Positions 1 to 9,226 of a DNA stretch of 64,000 nucleotides are shown here, piece after piece. The stretch comes from Ensifer adhaerens (lineage in GTDB: Bacteria; Pseudomonadota; Alphaproteobacteria; Rhizobiales; Rhizobiaceae), in NCBI GenBank assembly GCA_900215285.1, contig OCMG01000002.1, positions 62,001 to 126,000 on the forward strand, read 5' to 3'. A program made the position numbers and the translations under genes. Under the pieces are notes generated by a model that saw only the letters and a program-made list of their open reading frames with translations, was not told the DNA's origin and searched no databases. Each line of letters begins with the position of its first letter. Position 1 is the first letter of the stretch.

Positions 1-324
1 TACCTCGGTTCGACCATGCTGGTTCAGATAGTCCCGAAGCTCCGCCATCTGCTGAGCCGTATAGGACCGGCGGCCTGACGGCGAAGTCTGGGGCAGGGGG
101 CCTTTGCCTTCCAGATGCAGCTTCTTCAATGTGCTTTGTGACACGCCGAGGAAATGTGCAACCTCGGCCAGCGAAAACGGCCGCAGCGTCTTGTGGGCGG
201 TCGGCGGAAACCGCTGCAGGCTGAGCAGGTGCAGCTTCTTCGAGATCAGGTCACCCTGTTCGAGAATCTCGTCCTCAAAGTGAAAGGCTGCGCGTTCTGT
301 CGCTCTTGAGGTGACGGCGTTCAT
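1..324 (-). CDS. repA: RepA (ParA-like) plasmid partition protein, N-terminal part, cut by window edge
   Basis: The first 108 codons of a RepA protein of the repABC family read leftwards from an ATG at 324 and continue past base 1. Visible is the usual RepA N-terminal part, with a winged-helix or HTH-like segment at about residues 48-70 (LAEVAHFLGVSQSTLKKLHL) followed by a SGRRSYTAQQMAELRDYL stretch. The ATPase motifs would lie outside the window. In this family RepA is the Walker-type partition ATPase and represses its own operon. A promoter and an inverted repeat lie just upstream. Transcription runs out of the window, so repB and repC could follow there. This gene is on the wrong side of the repB-repC pair at 7.9-10.4 kb to be that pair's own repA without a rearrangement. 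Confidence 0.85.
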   Translation of the reverse strand, partial: MNAVTSRATERAAFHFEDEILEQGDLISKKLHLLSLQRFPPTAHKTLRPFSLAEVAHFLGVSQSTLKKLHLEGKGPLPQTSPSGRRSYTAQQMAELRDYLNQHGRTEV

Positions 325-501
325 CGAGGCTGAATTCCAAATAACGATTTTCGGACGAGGTGGAATGAATAATCGTTATTATCGCAGATTCGGGCGATAG
401 CGCAAGAGAACAGGGTTAATGATCCTTGACGGCCCGCATCCTGGGCCGTTTCTTATCCGGCTGAACAAGTCGGCAAACGTTGCAGCAATCCGAGCGATCG
501 T
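325..501 (-). promoter_or_regulatory. repA promoter and operator-like inverted repeat
   Basis: On the minus strand a TTGCGC box (405-400) and a GATAAT box (383-378) are 16 bases apart, a good sigma-70 promoter for repA. A perfect 10-bp inverted repeat, AATAACGATT (340-349) and AATCGTTATT (371-380), overlaps the -10 box and the start region. RepA proteins repress their own promoters, so this is a likely RepA operator. A 7-bp hairpin (ACGGCCC/GGGCCGT, 429-449) also lies here; it has only a weak T-run on the plus strand, so its role is unclear. Confidence 0.5.
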
Positions 502-930
502 CTACTTGATAACACCCTTCTTCAAAATGATATTCCCATAAAGACGCCGCTCGCCGGTCTGTACTACGGCATAGGCCTTCCGCGCGCGATCATAAAATGC
601 GAAGCGCTCCAAGCTATCAATCTTAGCCGGGTTATCCGCCGCGCGATCAATGATGGCCTGGAATTCGGCAACCACCTCGGGAACCGCACTGGGGTCGCCC
701 ACGACCTGCATGACCAGAGCCGGGTCGGGAACATAGCTGTCGAGGGGCAAAAGCGTCAAAATAGCTTCCAGAGCCTCGGTCGCATAAATACCGTCGAGCC
801 GAATACACGGGACACCTGAGCTTTCCGCCGGAAAATTGGCATCAGCAATGACGATATCATCACCATGGCCCATGGCAGCGAGAGCATGAAGCAGGTCTGG
901 GGAAAGAATAGGCGGGATGTTGCGAAGCAT
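502..930 (-). CDS. fucU: L-fucose mutarotase (RbsD/FucU family)
   Basis: The 142-aa protein has the FucU layout: a GHGD motif at residues 21-24 followed by IVIADANFPA, and a C-terminal YGNIILKKGVI. The length fits the family (about 140 aa). FucU interconverts the alpha and beta anomers of L-fucose in the cytoplasm, which speeds supply to the next enzyme. It starts one base after the stop of the aldo/keto reductase gene, so the two are co-translated. RbsD-type pyranase activity on other sugars cannot be excluded, but the neighbours favour L-fucose or a close relative. Confidence 0.85.
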   Translation of the reverse strand: MLRNIPPILSPDLLHALAAMGHGDDIVIADANFPAESSGVPCIRLDGIYATEALEAILTLLPLDSYVPDPALVMQVVGDPSAVPEVVAEFQAIIDRAADNPAKIDSLERFAFYDRARKAYAVVQTGERRLYGNIILKKGVIK

Positions 931-931
931 G

Positions 932-1972
932 TCAGTTCTCCATGGGGACAGGTGAGTCGGCGCGAATCAGGCCTTCGCCTTTCAGATCGGTCCAAAGGGC
1001 AGGGGGAATGTCCGTGCCAAGAAGCGCTACATTCGCCAGGAGCTCCGCCCGGTTCGTCGCGCCGGGAATGACGGTTTTGACGCAGTCAGGTCCGAAAACG
1101 AACTGAAGGGCTGCCGCAATCAGCGGCGTCGCATGCGCTCTGCAAACGGCTTCAATCTTCCGGACACGCTCCAGGATGTCGGGCGAAGCGGCTTCATAAT
1201 TATAGCGCGCACCCTCCACGGCGCCCGTCGCCAGGATGCCCGAATTATACGGCCCGCCCAGTATGATCCCGACATCACGCTTGTCGCAAAGTGGCAGAAA
1301 GCTCTCCAACGCATCCTGTTCAAGAAGCGTATAGCGGCCGGCGAGCAGAAAGCAGTCGAAATCTCCGAGCGCAAGAAGCCTCTCGCAAACCTGCCACTCG
1401 TTCACGCCTGCGCCGATCGCGGAGATGTCACCCGCCTCGCGCAGTTCCACAAGAGCTCGATACCCCCCGCCATCGAAGAGCTCCCGCACCTTCGCGTCAC
1501 TCTCTTCCACCGATCCTTGAGAAAAGGCGCATACATCATGAACCAGAAGAATCTCGGCGTGATCTCTCCGAAGGCGCATCTTGCTTGCCTCGTAGCTGCG
1601 CATCACGCCGTCATAGGTATAGTCAAAGACGATACGCTTCTGCGGCACATCCACAAAACTCTCGGGCGTCACCTCGTCCGGCTCGCAATCCAGAAGCAGC
1701 CGGCCTACCTTTGTCGAGAGGATGACGTCATTGCCATCGAACAACGCCAAGGCCTTGCCGAAACGCTCCTCTGATCGACCCAACCCATATTGAGGGGCGG
1801 TGTCAAAGTAGCGGATCCCCACATCATAAGCAGCGCACAACGCCGCATGCGCGTCCGCGTCGGAAACTCTGCGATAAAGATTGCCAAGCGGGGCGCCCCC
1901 AAACCCCATGCGTGTCAAACGAACACGCTCTCCCGTGCGCCCGTTCAAGGGAATCAGATCATTCGGCTTCAT
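932..1972 (-). CDS. Aldo/keto reductase, probable L-fucose (D-threo-aldose) 1-dehydrogenase
   Basis: A 346-aa aldo/keto reductase with the catalytic tetrad visible as Asp57 and Tyr62 (in YFDTAPQYGLGRSE), Lys88 (STKVG) and His145 (LLVHD). Members next to FucU commonly oxidise L-fucose or similar aldoses to the 1,5-lactone with NAD(P). It lies between the GntR regulator (30 bases upstream) and fucU, probably in one minus-strand transcript. The family also includes pyridoxal 4-dehydrogenase, so the substrate assignment rests on context. Confidence 0.75.
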   Translation of the reverse strand: MKPNDLIPLNGRTGERVRLTRMGFGGAPLGNLYRRVSDADAHAALCAAYDVGIRYFDTAPQYGLGRSEERFGKALALFDGNDVILSTKVGRLLLDCEPDEVTPESFVDVPQKRIVFDYTYDGVMRSYEASKMRLRRDHAEILLVHDVCAFSQGSVEESDAKVRELFDGGGYRALVELREAGDISAIGAGVNEWQVCERLLALGDFDCFLLAGRYTLLEQDALESFLPLCDKRDVGIILGGPYNSGILATGAVEGARYNYEAASPDILERVRKIEAVCRAHATPLIAAALQFVFGPDCVKTVIPGATNRAELLANVALLGTDIPPALWTDLKGEGLIRADSPVPMEN

Positions 1973-2002
1973 GCGGCACGCTCATCTGAAAGGGGAGGGC
2001 GC

Positions 2003-2719
2003 TCAGTGCGACTGACGTGAGCGGAAGAATTCGGGGTGCTCCTTTTCCAGCGGATCGAACCGGCTGACAAGTTGCGCCAGATGATACCGCATGGCGGCGC
2101 GCGCCTCATCCGCATTGCGGTCCCGGATAGCTTCCACGATCGCCAGATGCTCCCGCACCGCATCGTCGTTCCGGCCAGGCTCCGGTAGAAGGAGCATTCG
2201 CGGGCGCTTGAGCTTCAGGGCAATGGTGGCCACAGTTGCAGCCACGCCAGGAAAGCCGGTAAACTCCATAAGCAGCGCATGAAATTCTTCATCTGCCTGA
2301 TAGAAGCCCGCCGTGTCATGATCCTCGACCAGCATCGCCTGCAACCGCACATTGCGTGCAAGCTTGGCGTATTGGTCTTGCGTATGCTCTCGGGCGACCT
2401 TTTCAACGGCAGCGATCTCAAGCGCCTCACGGATGAACGCCGCCTCGCGAATCTCCTCGATCGAGAACCGCGCGACCCGCGTACCACTCTGCGGGATCAC
2501 ATCCACCAGGCCCTCTGACGCCAACCGCGTAATCGCCTCGGACACGGGCGACCGCGACACACCCAATTCATCGCAGATCGCGCCTTTACGGATCAATGTG
2601 CCCGGCGGAAACGCCAGCGACATGATCGCCTCCTGCAGTGATTGATAGACGCGCTGCGCCAACGACCCCGGCAGATCGTCAATCGCGGTCAAAGCTCGTG
2701 CATTAAAGGCCTGCGTCAT
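2003..2719 (-). CDS. GntR-family regulator, FCD (FadR/VanR) type
   Basis: A 238-aa regulator: N-terminal winged helix at about residues 15-85 (LAQRVYQSLQEAIMSL ... LGVSRSPVSEAITRLASEGLV) and a helical FCD ligand domain at about 95-225 with several conserved histidines. Such proteins usually repress a divergent catabolic operon and release DNA when a sugar acid binds. It is the first gene of the minus-strand arm. The divergent UxaA gene starts 140 bases away, with a palindrome and a TTGACA box between them, so it probably controls both arms. Confidence 0.85.
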   Translation of the reverse strand: MTQAFNARALTAIDDLPGSLAQRVYQSLQEAIMSLAFPPGTLIRKGAICDELGVSRSPVSEAITRLASEGLVDVIPQSGTRVARFSIEEIREAAFIREALEIAAVEKVAREHTQDQYAKLARNVRLQAMLVEDHDTAGFYQADEEFHALLMEFTGFPGVAATVATIALKLKRPRMLLLPEPGRNDDAVREHLAIVEAIRDRNADEARAAMRYHLAQLVSRFDPLEKEHPEFFRSRQSH

Positions 2720-2744
2720 CCCCGTCGAATCTCCCCTTTTAATG

Positions 2745-2804
2745 CTAACATGTTAGTTGACATTGCGTACTAGTCAAGATAGAACTCTATTTAACATCTG
2801 ATGT
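2745..2804. promoter_or_regulatory. Divergent operator and promoter region of the fucose-like cluster
   Basis: A perfect 12-bp palindrome CTAACATGTTAG (2745-2756) abuts a consensus TTGACA -35 box (2757-2762). A TAGAAC -10 box follows 17 bases later (2780-2785), reading towards the UxaA gene. A second small dyad, ACATCTGATGT, lies at 2794-2804. A regulator bound at the palindrome would cover the -35 box, so these are good candidate sites for the adjacent GntR protein. Confidence 0.5.
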
Positions 2805-2859
2805 CAGTAGACACCAGAGGCCGCAAAAGCCAAGAATTCAAGGGGGAGGATGTACAGGA

Positions 2860-4383
2860 ATGGGCCAAGGCGCTAAATTGATTCGCCTGCATTCGAATGA
2901 CAACGTGGTCATCGCATTGCGCGATCTGGCCGCGGGCGAACGCCTTGATGAGATTCCCATGCCTTTGACGCTTGCAGTTCCGCGCGGCCACAAAATTGCT
3001 ACCCGCAACATTGCCGCGGGCGAAAACGTTTATCGATACGGACAGATCATAGGGCAGGCAAAGGCAGACATCCAAGCCGGCGAGCATGTTCACGTTCACA
3101 ATCTCGGCATGGGTGAACATCAGCAGGATTACGACCACGCAACCCAAAACGGCCGGCTGGCTCCCGCCAACGACCTCAGAACGTTCCTGGGTTACCGCCG
3201 TGCTGACGGCAAGGCCGGCACGCGAAACTACATCGGAATCCTGACCACTGTGAACTGTTCGGGTTCAGTTGCAAAATTCATTGCAGAAGCAGCGGAGAAG
3301 GACGGCTTTCTCAACCAGTACGCGAACATTGACGGTATCGTGCCAATCGTCCACTCGACCGGCTGCGGCATGTCCGGCGAGGGAGAGGGCTATGCTACAC
3401 TGTTCAGGACCCTGTCGGGCTATGCACAAAATCCCAATTTCGGCGGGATCCTGCTGCTCGGTCTGGGCTGCGAAGTCATGCAAATTCCCGAGTTGGTGGG
3501 CGGTAGAAAAATCCGCGCAGACGGCGCTCTGCAATACATGACGATACAGCAGGAAGGCGGTACGCGCCGCACGATAGAACGCGGTCTGGAAGCCCTCAGA
3601 GGCGTCGCAGAATACGCAAACAGAGCCAAACGCGAGCCCATCCCCGTTTCTGAAATCACAATCGGGCTTCAATGTGGCGGCTCAGACGGCTATTCTGGAA
3701 TAACCGCCAATCCCGCCTTGGGCTATGCTTCTGATCTGCTGGTACGCCACGGCGGCACCACCATTCTATCCGAAACGTCGGAAATCTATGGCGCGGAACA
3801 CCTCCTGACGCGGCGCGCCGAAACGGTCGAAATCGGCGAAAAGCTCGTGGAGCGCATTCGCTGGTGGGAGGATTATACCGCACGGAATGGCGGCGAGATG
3901 GACAACAATCCGTCGCCCGGCAACAAGCGCGGCGGTCTGACAACAATCCTGGAAAAGTCGCTCGGCGCAGTCGCCAAGGGTGGAACCGCGCCCCTGAGCG
4001 GTGTTTACAAATTCGGTGAGAAAATCTCTGCAAGGGGTTTTGTTTTCATGGATAGTCCGGGTTTCGATCCCTGTTCCGTAACAGGGCAGGTTGCCTCCGG
4101 CGCCAACCTCATCGTCTTCACCACGGGTCGCGGATCGGTGTCGGGTTACAAGCCCACGCCCTGTATCAAGCTCGCGACGAACTCCGAAATGTACGCGAAA
4201 CTGGCAGAAGACATGGATCTCAACTGCGGGGACATAGTCACAGACGGCGTCAGCATCGAGGAGAAGGGTACGGAACTTTTCGACCTGATTCTCCGCGTCG
4301 CTTCCGGCGAGCGGACTAAGAGTGAAGAACTAGGCTTCGGTGGAGCAGAGTTCGTACCGTGGCAAATTGGTGCCGTTATGTAA
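2860..4383 (+). CDS. UxaA-family sugar-acid dehydratase (altronate/galactarate dehydratase type)
   Basis: A 507-aa protein of the UxaA/GarD family. The N-terminal SAF-like domain (about residues 1-95) is followed by the UxaA body with GTRNYIGILTTVNCS, HSTGCGMSGEGEGY and GLQCGGSDGYSGITANPALG. Conserved cysteines probably bind the iron these enzymes need. Family members dehydrate aldonic or aldaric acids to 2-keto-3-deoxy acids. Within this cluster the expected substrate is L-fuconate or a related 6-deoxy or hexonic acid, a job usually done by an enolase-superfamily enzyme. A strong GGGGGAGG site precedes the ATG. D-altronate remains the default alternative. Confidence 0.8.
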   Translation: MGQGAKLIRLHSNDNVVIALRDLAAGERLDEIPMPLTLAVPRGHKIATRNIAAGENVYRYGQIIGQAKADIQAGEHVHVHNLGMGEHQQDYDHATQNGRLAPANDLRTFLGYRRADGKAGTRNYIGILTTVNCSGSVAKFIAEAAEKDGFLNQYANIDGIVPIVHSTGCGMSGEGEGYATLFRTLSGYAQNPNFGGILLLGLGCEVMQIPELVGGRKIRADGALQYMTIQQEGGTRRTIERGLEALRGVAEYANRAKREPIPVSEITIGLQCGGSDGYSGITANPALGYASDLLVRHGGTTILSETSEIYGAEHLLTRRAETVEIGEKLVERIRWWEDYTARNGGEMDNNPSPGNKRGGLTTILEKSLGAVAKGGTAPLSGVYKFGEKISARGFVFMDSPGFDPCSVTGQVASGANLIVFTTGRGSVSGYKPTPCIKLATNSEMYAKLAEDMDLNCGDIVTDGVSIEEKGTELFDLILRVASGERTKSEELGFGGAEFVPWQIGAVM

Positions 4384-4452
4384 CACTCTCACCTGACAGA
4401 TTACTTTAATTTCATGCACCAGTTTAAGTGAAGCTCGTGTAAAGGTTTAACT

Positions 4453-5202
4453 ATGCGCCTCAAAGGTTTGAATATCCTCATTACAGCGGCGGGGCAGGGG
4501 ATTGGAAGAGCATCTGCGATCGCTGCCGCCGCGGAAGGCGCCCATGTCTTCGCAACGGATATCAATACCGAGGCCCTGGCTTCACTTTCTTCCGAAAATT
4601 CAAGCATTAGGACGTCCCCGCTTGATGTAACGAAGCAAGCCGAAATCGACCGATTGGCCGCGCAACTACCCAAATTAGACGGTCTTTTCAATTGTGCCGG
4701 GGTCGTTCACAACGGAACAGTCCTGAATGTCATCGACGCCGACTGGAGTTTGGCGTTCGACCTGAACGTGACGGCGATGATGCGCATGTGCCGCGCCTTT
4801 TTGCCCGGCATGATAGACCGTGCAGCGGCCAATGGCAGCAGTTCCATCTTGAACATGGCTTCCATGGCATCCTCTATAAAGGGGTTCCCCAACCGCGCGT
4901 CCTATGGTGCCACCAAGGCAGCGGTGATTGGTTTGACGAAATCCATAGCAGCTGATTTTGTGAAACAGGGAATCCGTTGCAATGCGATCTGCCCCGGCAC
5001 TGTCGACACCCCGTCACTGAGAGGCAGAATTGCCGCCTCGGCCGATCCGGTGCAGGCTGAAAAGGACTTTATCGCCCGCCAGCCCATGGGGCGCCTTGCG
5101 AGCGTAGATGATATCACACCCATGGTGATCTATCTTTTGTCGCCCGAAAGCCGCTTTGTCAGCGGTCAGGCCATGCTGGTGGACGGAGGGGTCACGATAT
5201 AG
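4453..5202 (+). CDS. SDR dehydrogenase, probable 2-keto-3-deoxy-L-fuconate dehydrogenase
   Basis: A 249-aa classical short-chain dehydrogenase. The nucleotide loop is TAAGQGIG (residues 11-18; the first glycine of the usual TGxxxGxG is Ala), NCAG is at 80-83, and the catalytic residues are Ser137, Tyr151 and Lys155. The TAAGQGIGRA loop is typical of the BDH2/KDF-dehydrogenase branch, which oxidises C4 of 2-keto-3-deoxy-L-fuconate with NAD+. It follows the UxaA gene by about 70 bases and is preceded by an AAAGG site. Hydroxybutyrate dehydrogenase activity is an alternative. Confidence 0.75.
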   Translation: MRLKGLNILITAAGQGIGRASAIAAAAEGAHVFATDINTEALASLSSENSSIRTSPLDVTKQAEIDRLAAQLPKLDGLFNCAGVVHNGTVLNVIDADWSLAFDLNVTAMMRMCRAFLPGMIDRAAANGSSSILNMASMASSIKGFPNRASYGATKAAVIGLTKSIAADFVKQGIRCNAICPGTVDTPSLRGRIAASADPVQAEKDFIARQPMGRLASVDDITPMVIYLLSPESRFVSGQAMLVDGGVTI

Positions 5203-6986
5203 CCAGTTGAGAAGGACGGGATTTTTGTCGAGGGCAGAACGGGCATGATCCGGGTTCCCACCAAGGCGATCGCGACCTGGTTGGGCCATTTGCGGATGTC
5301 CGGATCTGCGGCCTGATCCACCAGTGACCGATCCGAAATCGGCATCACCCTTCGCTTTCCTCGTCAGATTCACCCGATAAACTATTGAAACGAAATGAGA
5401 AGGGGTGATGTCAGTGTCGCTCAGCAGCGCGTGCCAAGTAGATGGACAGAAGCGCTTCGTGGTGCAAGGCAAACATAGAGAGTTGATCAGCGCGACGGCA
5501 AGCAGCGCGAGCATCTCGAAATCCCGACAAACTTCGATGGATCCCGGAGCCATATTAAGACGCGGAGGAGGGATCGGCAAACACTGACATCGGGGCACTC
5601 TGCGCCGTCTCCGCCCTGGCTTATCGACTTTGTCCGAGTGCAAAGGATGCATCTGCGTCGGGGACGGTGTCATTACTTCCACACTCTGAGATCGATCTCC
5701 ACCAACCTAGCTAATGCTGCCATTTGGCATTTTCTCGAACAGCGCACCGTGAAAGCTTGTCGTTCCGATTTAGAGAAGGCTCACCTTGATGAACATTCTT
5801 GCTTCAATCGCCGAACAGCCCGTGAGGCTGAAACGAATTCAAGCGACTAGAGGCGCGATCGGAACCGCATCGACCCAAATCGATCACTGTCTCAACCACC
5901 TCGGCTACACACGACGTTGCGTCCCCTCACGGACGCGCCTCACAAATCGTCAGATTGCCGTCCGCAAACCTTGCTTTAGAAGCCCAGCAATCGCCTGTGT
6001 CAGATTGCTGCCGCGTTGCTTGATCCCGACACGACAAAGCCAACCGACTCTCAGGCATAGCTATCGATAACCCACAATGATTCCTCTGTGCCCCCAAAGG
6101 GCTTGCTGCCCTCCCACCCTAATGATCGTCCACCACCAGACTGAGGAGGCGGTTCATAGGTTCGACCAAAAATCGGCTTGCGCCGGCCGCGGCACAGTCC
6201 AGCGGACGCTGGGCGCTGCCGGTCGGGCCCGTTACCCGGTGGAGATTGGAATTGCCTGTGCTGATAATCGACCCGTTGTGCGACCCCTGATCCCCACCGA
6301 AACATTTTCGGTCACTTGGGTAGGCTCCGCTGCACGCAATGAGCGACTCGTCACGACAGCCTTGATGCATGATGCCCTCGCGAATAACCTGGCAGCTGAC
6401 AAGGTCGTTGCGCCCTCCCGTCATTACGGCGGGAGCGTCGCAAAGGTCTACAGAAAGGCCATTCCATCCTGCTCCAACTGCCCTGGAGATCAGATTACCG
6501 GTATGTGTCGAAACAATCCGATCGATGACGCACGATATGGTTCGGTCGAACGGCTTCGGGCGGCGAAAATAGAAGAGACCATTCTCACAACTCGGCTCTG
6601 CTTCAGAGTCGTCCAAGCCGTGCAGGAGAATGTGGTGACCAAGCGGCTCTGTGGCGTGAAAGAATCTGAAGAATCCGCCGTGCTCATAAAGCGCCTCCGT
6701 CATCCGAAACTCTGCACGTCGGCTCTAGAAGAGAGATCGATGACCAGGCGACCACCTCAATTTCGCGGTGCCGTGCCTGTGAATACGACAAAACCATTCT
6801 TGCGGCCTTTTCTGGCGCCAGCAGAGTCAGAAGTGTGTCGACACCGGACTTTGTTGATATGATAACAGGGCCATCATCGACGACAGGATAGCGATCTACT
6901 CCTCCGGCAGATCAGCCGACGTCGAGACGAGCGGAGCTTTGCGCGAGATCCCCCAAACCAACTTTTGAAACAGGAGAACAACATCC
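5203..6986. other. 1.8-kb gap without a supportable gene inside the catabolic cluster
   Basis: No reading frame here has a recognisable family. The two longest, 6077-6862 plus and 6119-6703 minus, overlap each other, are rich in Cys, His and Arg, and lack good ribosome sites. The stretch sits where an L-fuconolactonase or a transporter gene would complete the pathway, so it may be decayed DNA or an old insertion. I could not recognise any motif of a lactonase, transporter or transposase in it. Confidence 0.4.
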
Positions 6987-7838
6987 ATGAAATTGCTTCG
7001 CTACGGTCCCGCGGGACAAGAAAAGCCTGGACTACTGGACAGCGAAGGGCAAATACGTGACCTGTCAGGTGTCATACCTGATCTCAGCGGCGACGCCCTT
7101 CTGCCTGAAAGCATCGGGCGCCTCAAAGCTCAGGACATCAATTCCCTCCCAGTCGTTCCCGGCGCGTCCCAAAAGGATATACGCCTGGGCCCCTGCGTGG
7201 GTCAGGTTGGGAAGTTTATCTGCATAGGCCTCAATTACGCTGACCATGCTGCTGAGACCGGTGCCACCGTTCCTCCGGAACCTGTTGTCTTCAACAAGTG
7301 GACATCCGCGATCATCGGTCCCGATGACGATGTCCGGATTCCCCGAGGTTCGGTGAAGACCGATTGGGAGGTCGAACTCGGCGTCATTATCGGAAAAGGC
7401 GGAAGCTACATCGAAGAAGCTGACGCTACGTCCCATGTCGCCGGCTTTTGCGTCATCAACGATGTGTCCGAGCGGGAGTACCAGATCGAGCGGGCAGGAA
7501 CCTGGGATAAGGGAAAGGGCTGCGATACATTCGGCCCGCTGGGTCCCTGGCTGGTTACGCCAGATGAAGTCGGCGACATCGATGATCTGAAAATGTGGCT
7601 CGAAGTCGACGGTCACCGCTATCAGAACGGATCGACGAAAACCATGGTCTACAAGGTACCGTTCCTTATATCCTATCTCAGCCGTTTCATGAGCCTTCAG
7701 TCGGGCGATGTTATCTCCACGGGCACACCTCCCGGCGTCGGCATGGGACAGAAGCCGCCGAAATACCTCAAAGGAGGCGAGGTCATGACCCTGGGTATCG
7801 AGCGTTTGGGCGCGCAAACCCAACGGGTCATTGCCTGA
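6987..7838 (+). CDS. FAH-family hydrolase, probable 2,4-diketo-3-deoxy-L-fuconate hydrolase
   Basis: A 283-aa fumarylacetoacetate-hydrolase-family protein. It has the FICIGLNYADHAAETG entry motif, the metal-binding WEVELGVIIG segment, NDVSEREYQIER and a STGTPPGVGMGQKPP loop. Enzymes of this subfamily split 2,4-diketo-3-deoxy-L-fuconate to pyruvate and lactate at the end of the non-phosphorylating L-fucose pathway. The start has an AGGAG site nine bases upstream. The gene is separated from the SDR by 1.8 kb of non-coding DNA, so it may use its own promoter or a long leader. It ends at a terminator. Confidence 0.75.
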   Translation: MKLLRYGPAGQEKPGLLDSEGQIRDLSGVIPDLSGDALLPESIGRLKAQDINSLPVVPGASQKDIRLGPCVGQVGKFICIGLNYADHAAETGATVPPEPVVFNKWTSAIIGPDDDVRIPRGSVKTDWEVELGVIIGKGGSYIEEADATSHVAGFCVINDVSEREYQIERAGTWDKGKGCDTFGPLGPWLVTPDEVGDIDDLKMWLEVDGHRYQNGSTKTMVYKVPFLISYLSRFMSLQSGDVISTGTPPGVGMGQKPPKYLKGGEVMTLGIERLGAQTQRVIA

Positions 7839-7885
7839 CAGAATTCCGCAGCGCCGCCGAGACGGCCGCATCTGAATCTTTACAG

Positions 7886-7913
7886 CGCCGTGGTCAGGGA
7901 TCGCGGCGTTTTT
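7886..7913 (+). terminator. Rho-independent terminator after the FAH-family gene
   Basis: CGCCG (7886-7890) pairs with CGGCG (7904-7908) and is followed by five Ts. It separates the plus-strand sugar cluster from the convergent repC gene, whose stop codon begins at the end of the T-run. Confidence 0.6.
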
Positions 7914-9226
7914 CATGCGCGTTTTACCCCTGTTTCGCCATTTGCCCGCATTTGCGCCATCAGCATCGGGCCGAGCGAGAATTCGCCCCTTTCAGCTCTT
8001 CGCGTCAGATCACGCAGATAACCGCCAGCGGAATTGATGTGTCCGGCGCGCTCGAGAATGCAAGCGATCGCCGTCGCCGCATTTTCCGGTCCCATCACGC
8101 TACAGGCTTCTTCAAAAGCGCTTGGTGAGACTCCAAGCATGGATCTCACAACGACCGCCGCACTCAGGAATTCCCGCCAGCTGGTAATTGCTCCACCGTG
8201 TCCGTAATTTGTGATTTCCGGGCAGGCCGACAATACCATCCCGAGCGGGAAGGGTTTCAAGCGCACCTCTCCATGCACGTCATCCCCCTGGTAGCTGGCA
8301 GGATAGGATCGACCTTCTACCCCGGGCTTCACTGGCGTTTCCCTTCTGCCGGTCGTCAGTCGGTCATGATTGGCTGGGGTGTGATTTCGCCCCTGCTTCT
8401 TTTCGAAGCTAGGTTCAAGTTCATTTAAGGTTTGTGTATTTGAATTCTGTTTGTGCCGCTCAGATTGATCGTGATTGCCGCTACTTTTATGGGAATTGCT
8501 TCGTTGGACCATGGCCTTGGCAAGGTTTTCACGCATCGCCTCGAGAACGATCAGCAGTGCGTCCAGTTCCGACGCCTCCGGGTTTCTGGGAAGCTTGGCC
8601 ATGAGGTCTCGATAGAGTTCGCGGAATCTGAGGATTTCCTGATCCTCCTCCAGCTCGACATCTTCAGACGCCGCCTGAAAGAGCTTCACGATATCGCGCC
8701 GGCAGATCGTCATCCGCTCGCGAAGCCCCTGGTAATGAAGGCGCTCGGCGACCACGGCCGAGGCGAGGCTTTCCAGTTCCGAGGCGCGTTGCAGGAGAGG
8801 GGCCAGCGAAAAGCCGAAGGCCTGGTCGATATCGCCAGCGCTGTCACGACGAGCAAACCGCTTCCCGTTGGCGCTATCCCTGCGGATCAGCAATCCAGCT
8901 TCGACCAGCGCAGCGATATGTCGGCGGATTGTTGCCTCCGCCATCCCATGAGCCCTTAAAGACAACTGGGCATTCGAAGGAAAAACGATCAGGCTGTCGG
9001 CTCCGGAGAGTTCCGACTTGGGATAGAAGCTAAGCAAGGCATTCAGCAGCGACAGCGCCCGGTCCGAGACTCCGAGCTTGAGGCGTGCCTCGCAAAGCCA
9101 GCGATAAAGTTTCCATTTGTCGACGTTGGCATTCTCATCGATGGCCCGGGCTGCAAGCTGATCTGCGAGCATCCCATAGGTCACCGGCCGCCGCCCAAAG
9201 GGCGTCGTTACGTTTCCCGTGTGCAT
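7913..9226 (-). CDS. repC: RepC replication initiator of a repABC-type replicon
   Basis: A 437-aa RepC. The N-terminal segment has TTPFGRRPVTYGMLADQ, followed by DKWKLYRWLCEARLKLGVSDRALSLL split across a helical DNA-binding region, FYPKSELS, and VFPSNAQLSLRAHGMAEATIRRHIAAL. RepC binds an origin inside its own coding sequence and is limiting for replication. The ATG at 9226 is chosen because GGAAAGGTGA precedes it; an earlier in-frame start at 9325 would lie in the regulatory leader. The gene is full length and shows no break. It follows repB and a countertranscript gene, but no repA is upstream. Confidence 0.9.
   Translation of the reverse strand: MHTGNVTTPFGRRPVTYGMLADQLAARAIDENANVDKWKLYRWLCEARLKLGVSDRALSLLNALLSFYPKSELSGADSLIVFPSNAQLSLRAHGMAEATIRRHIAALVEAGLLIRRDSANGKRFARRDSAGDIDQAFGFSLAPLLQRASELESLASAVVAERLHYQGLRERMTICRRDIVKLFQAASEDVELEEDQEILRFRELYRDLMAKLPRNPEASELDALLIVLEAMRENLAKAMVQRSNSHKSSGNHDQSERHKQNSNTQTLNELEPSFEKKQGRNHTPANHDRLTTGRRETPVKPGVEGRSYPASYQGDDVHGEVRLKPFPLGMVLSACPEITNYGHGGAITSWREFLSAAVVVRSMLGVSPSAFEEACSVMGPENAATAIACILERAGHINSAGGYLRDLTRRAERGEFSLGPMLMAQMRANGETGVKRA

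Noticed and set aside
429..449. Hairpin downstream of fucU as its terminator
   Set aside because: No T-run on the minus strand; the weak T-run is on the plus strand, where no gene precedes it.
5014..5682. A 222-codon minus-strand frame across the SDR end
   Set aside because: It is antisense to the SDR gene for much of its length and shows no domain.
6077..6862. A 261-codon plus frame and a 194-codon minus frame (6119-6703) in the gap of the sugar cluster
   Set aside because: They overlap each other, lack good ribosome sites and show no recognisable domain; neither can be supported.
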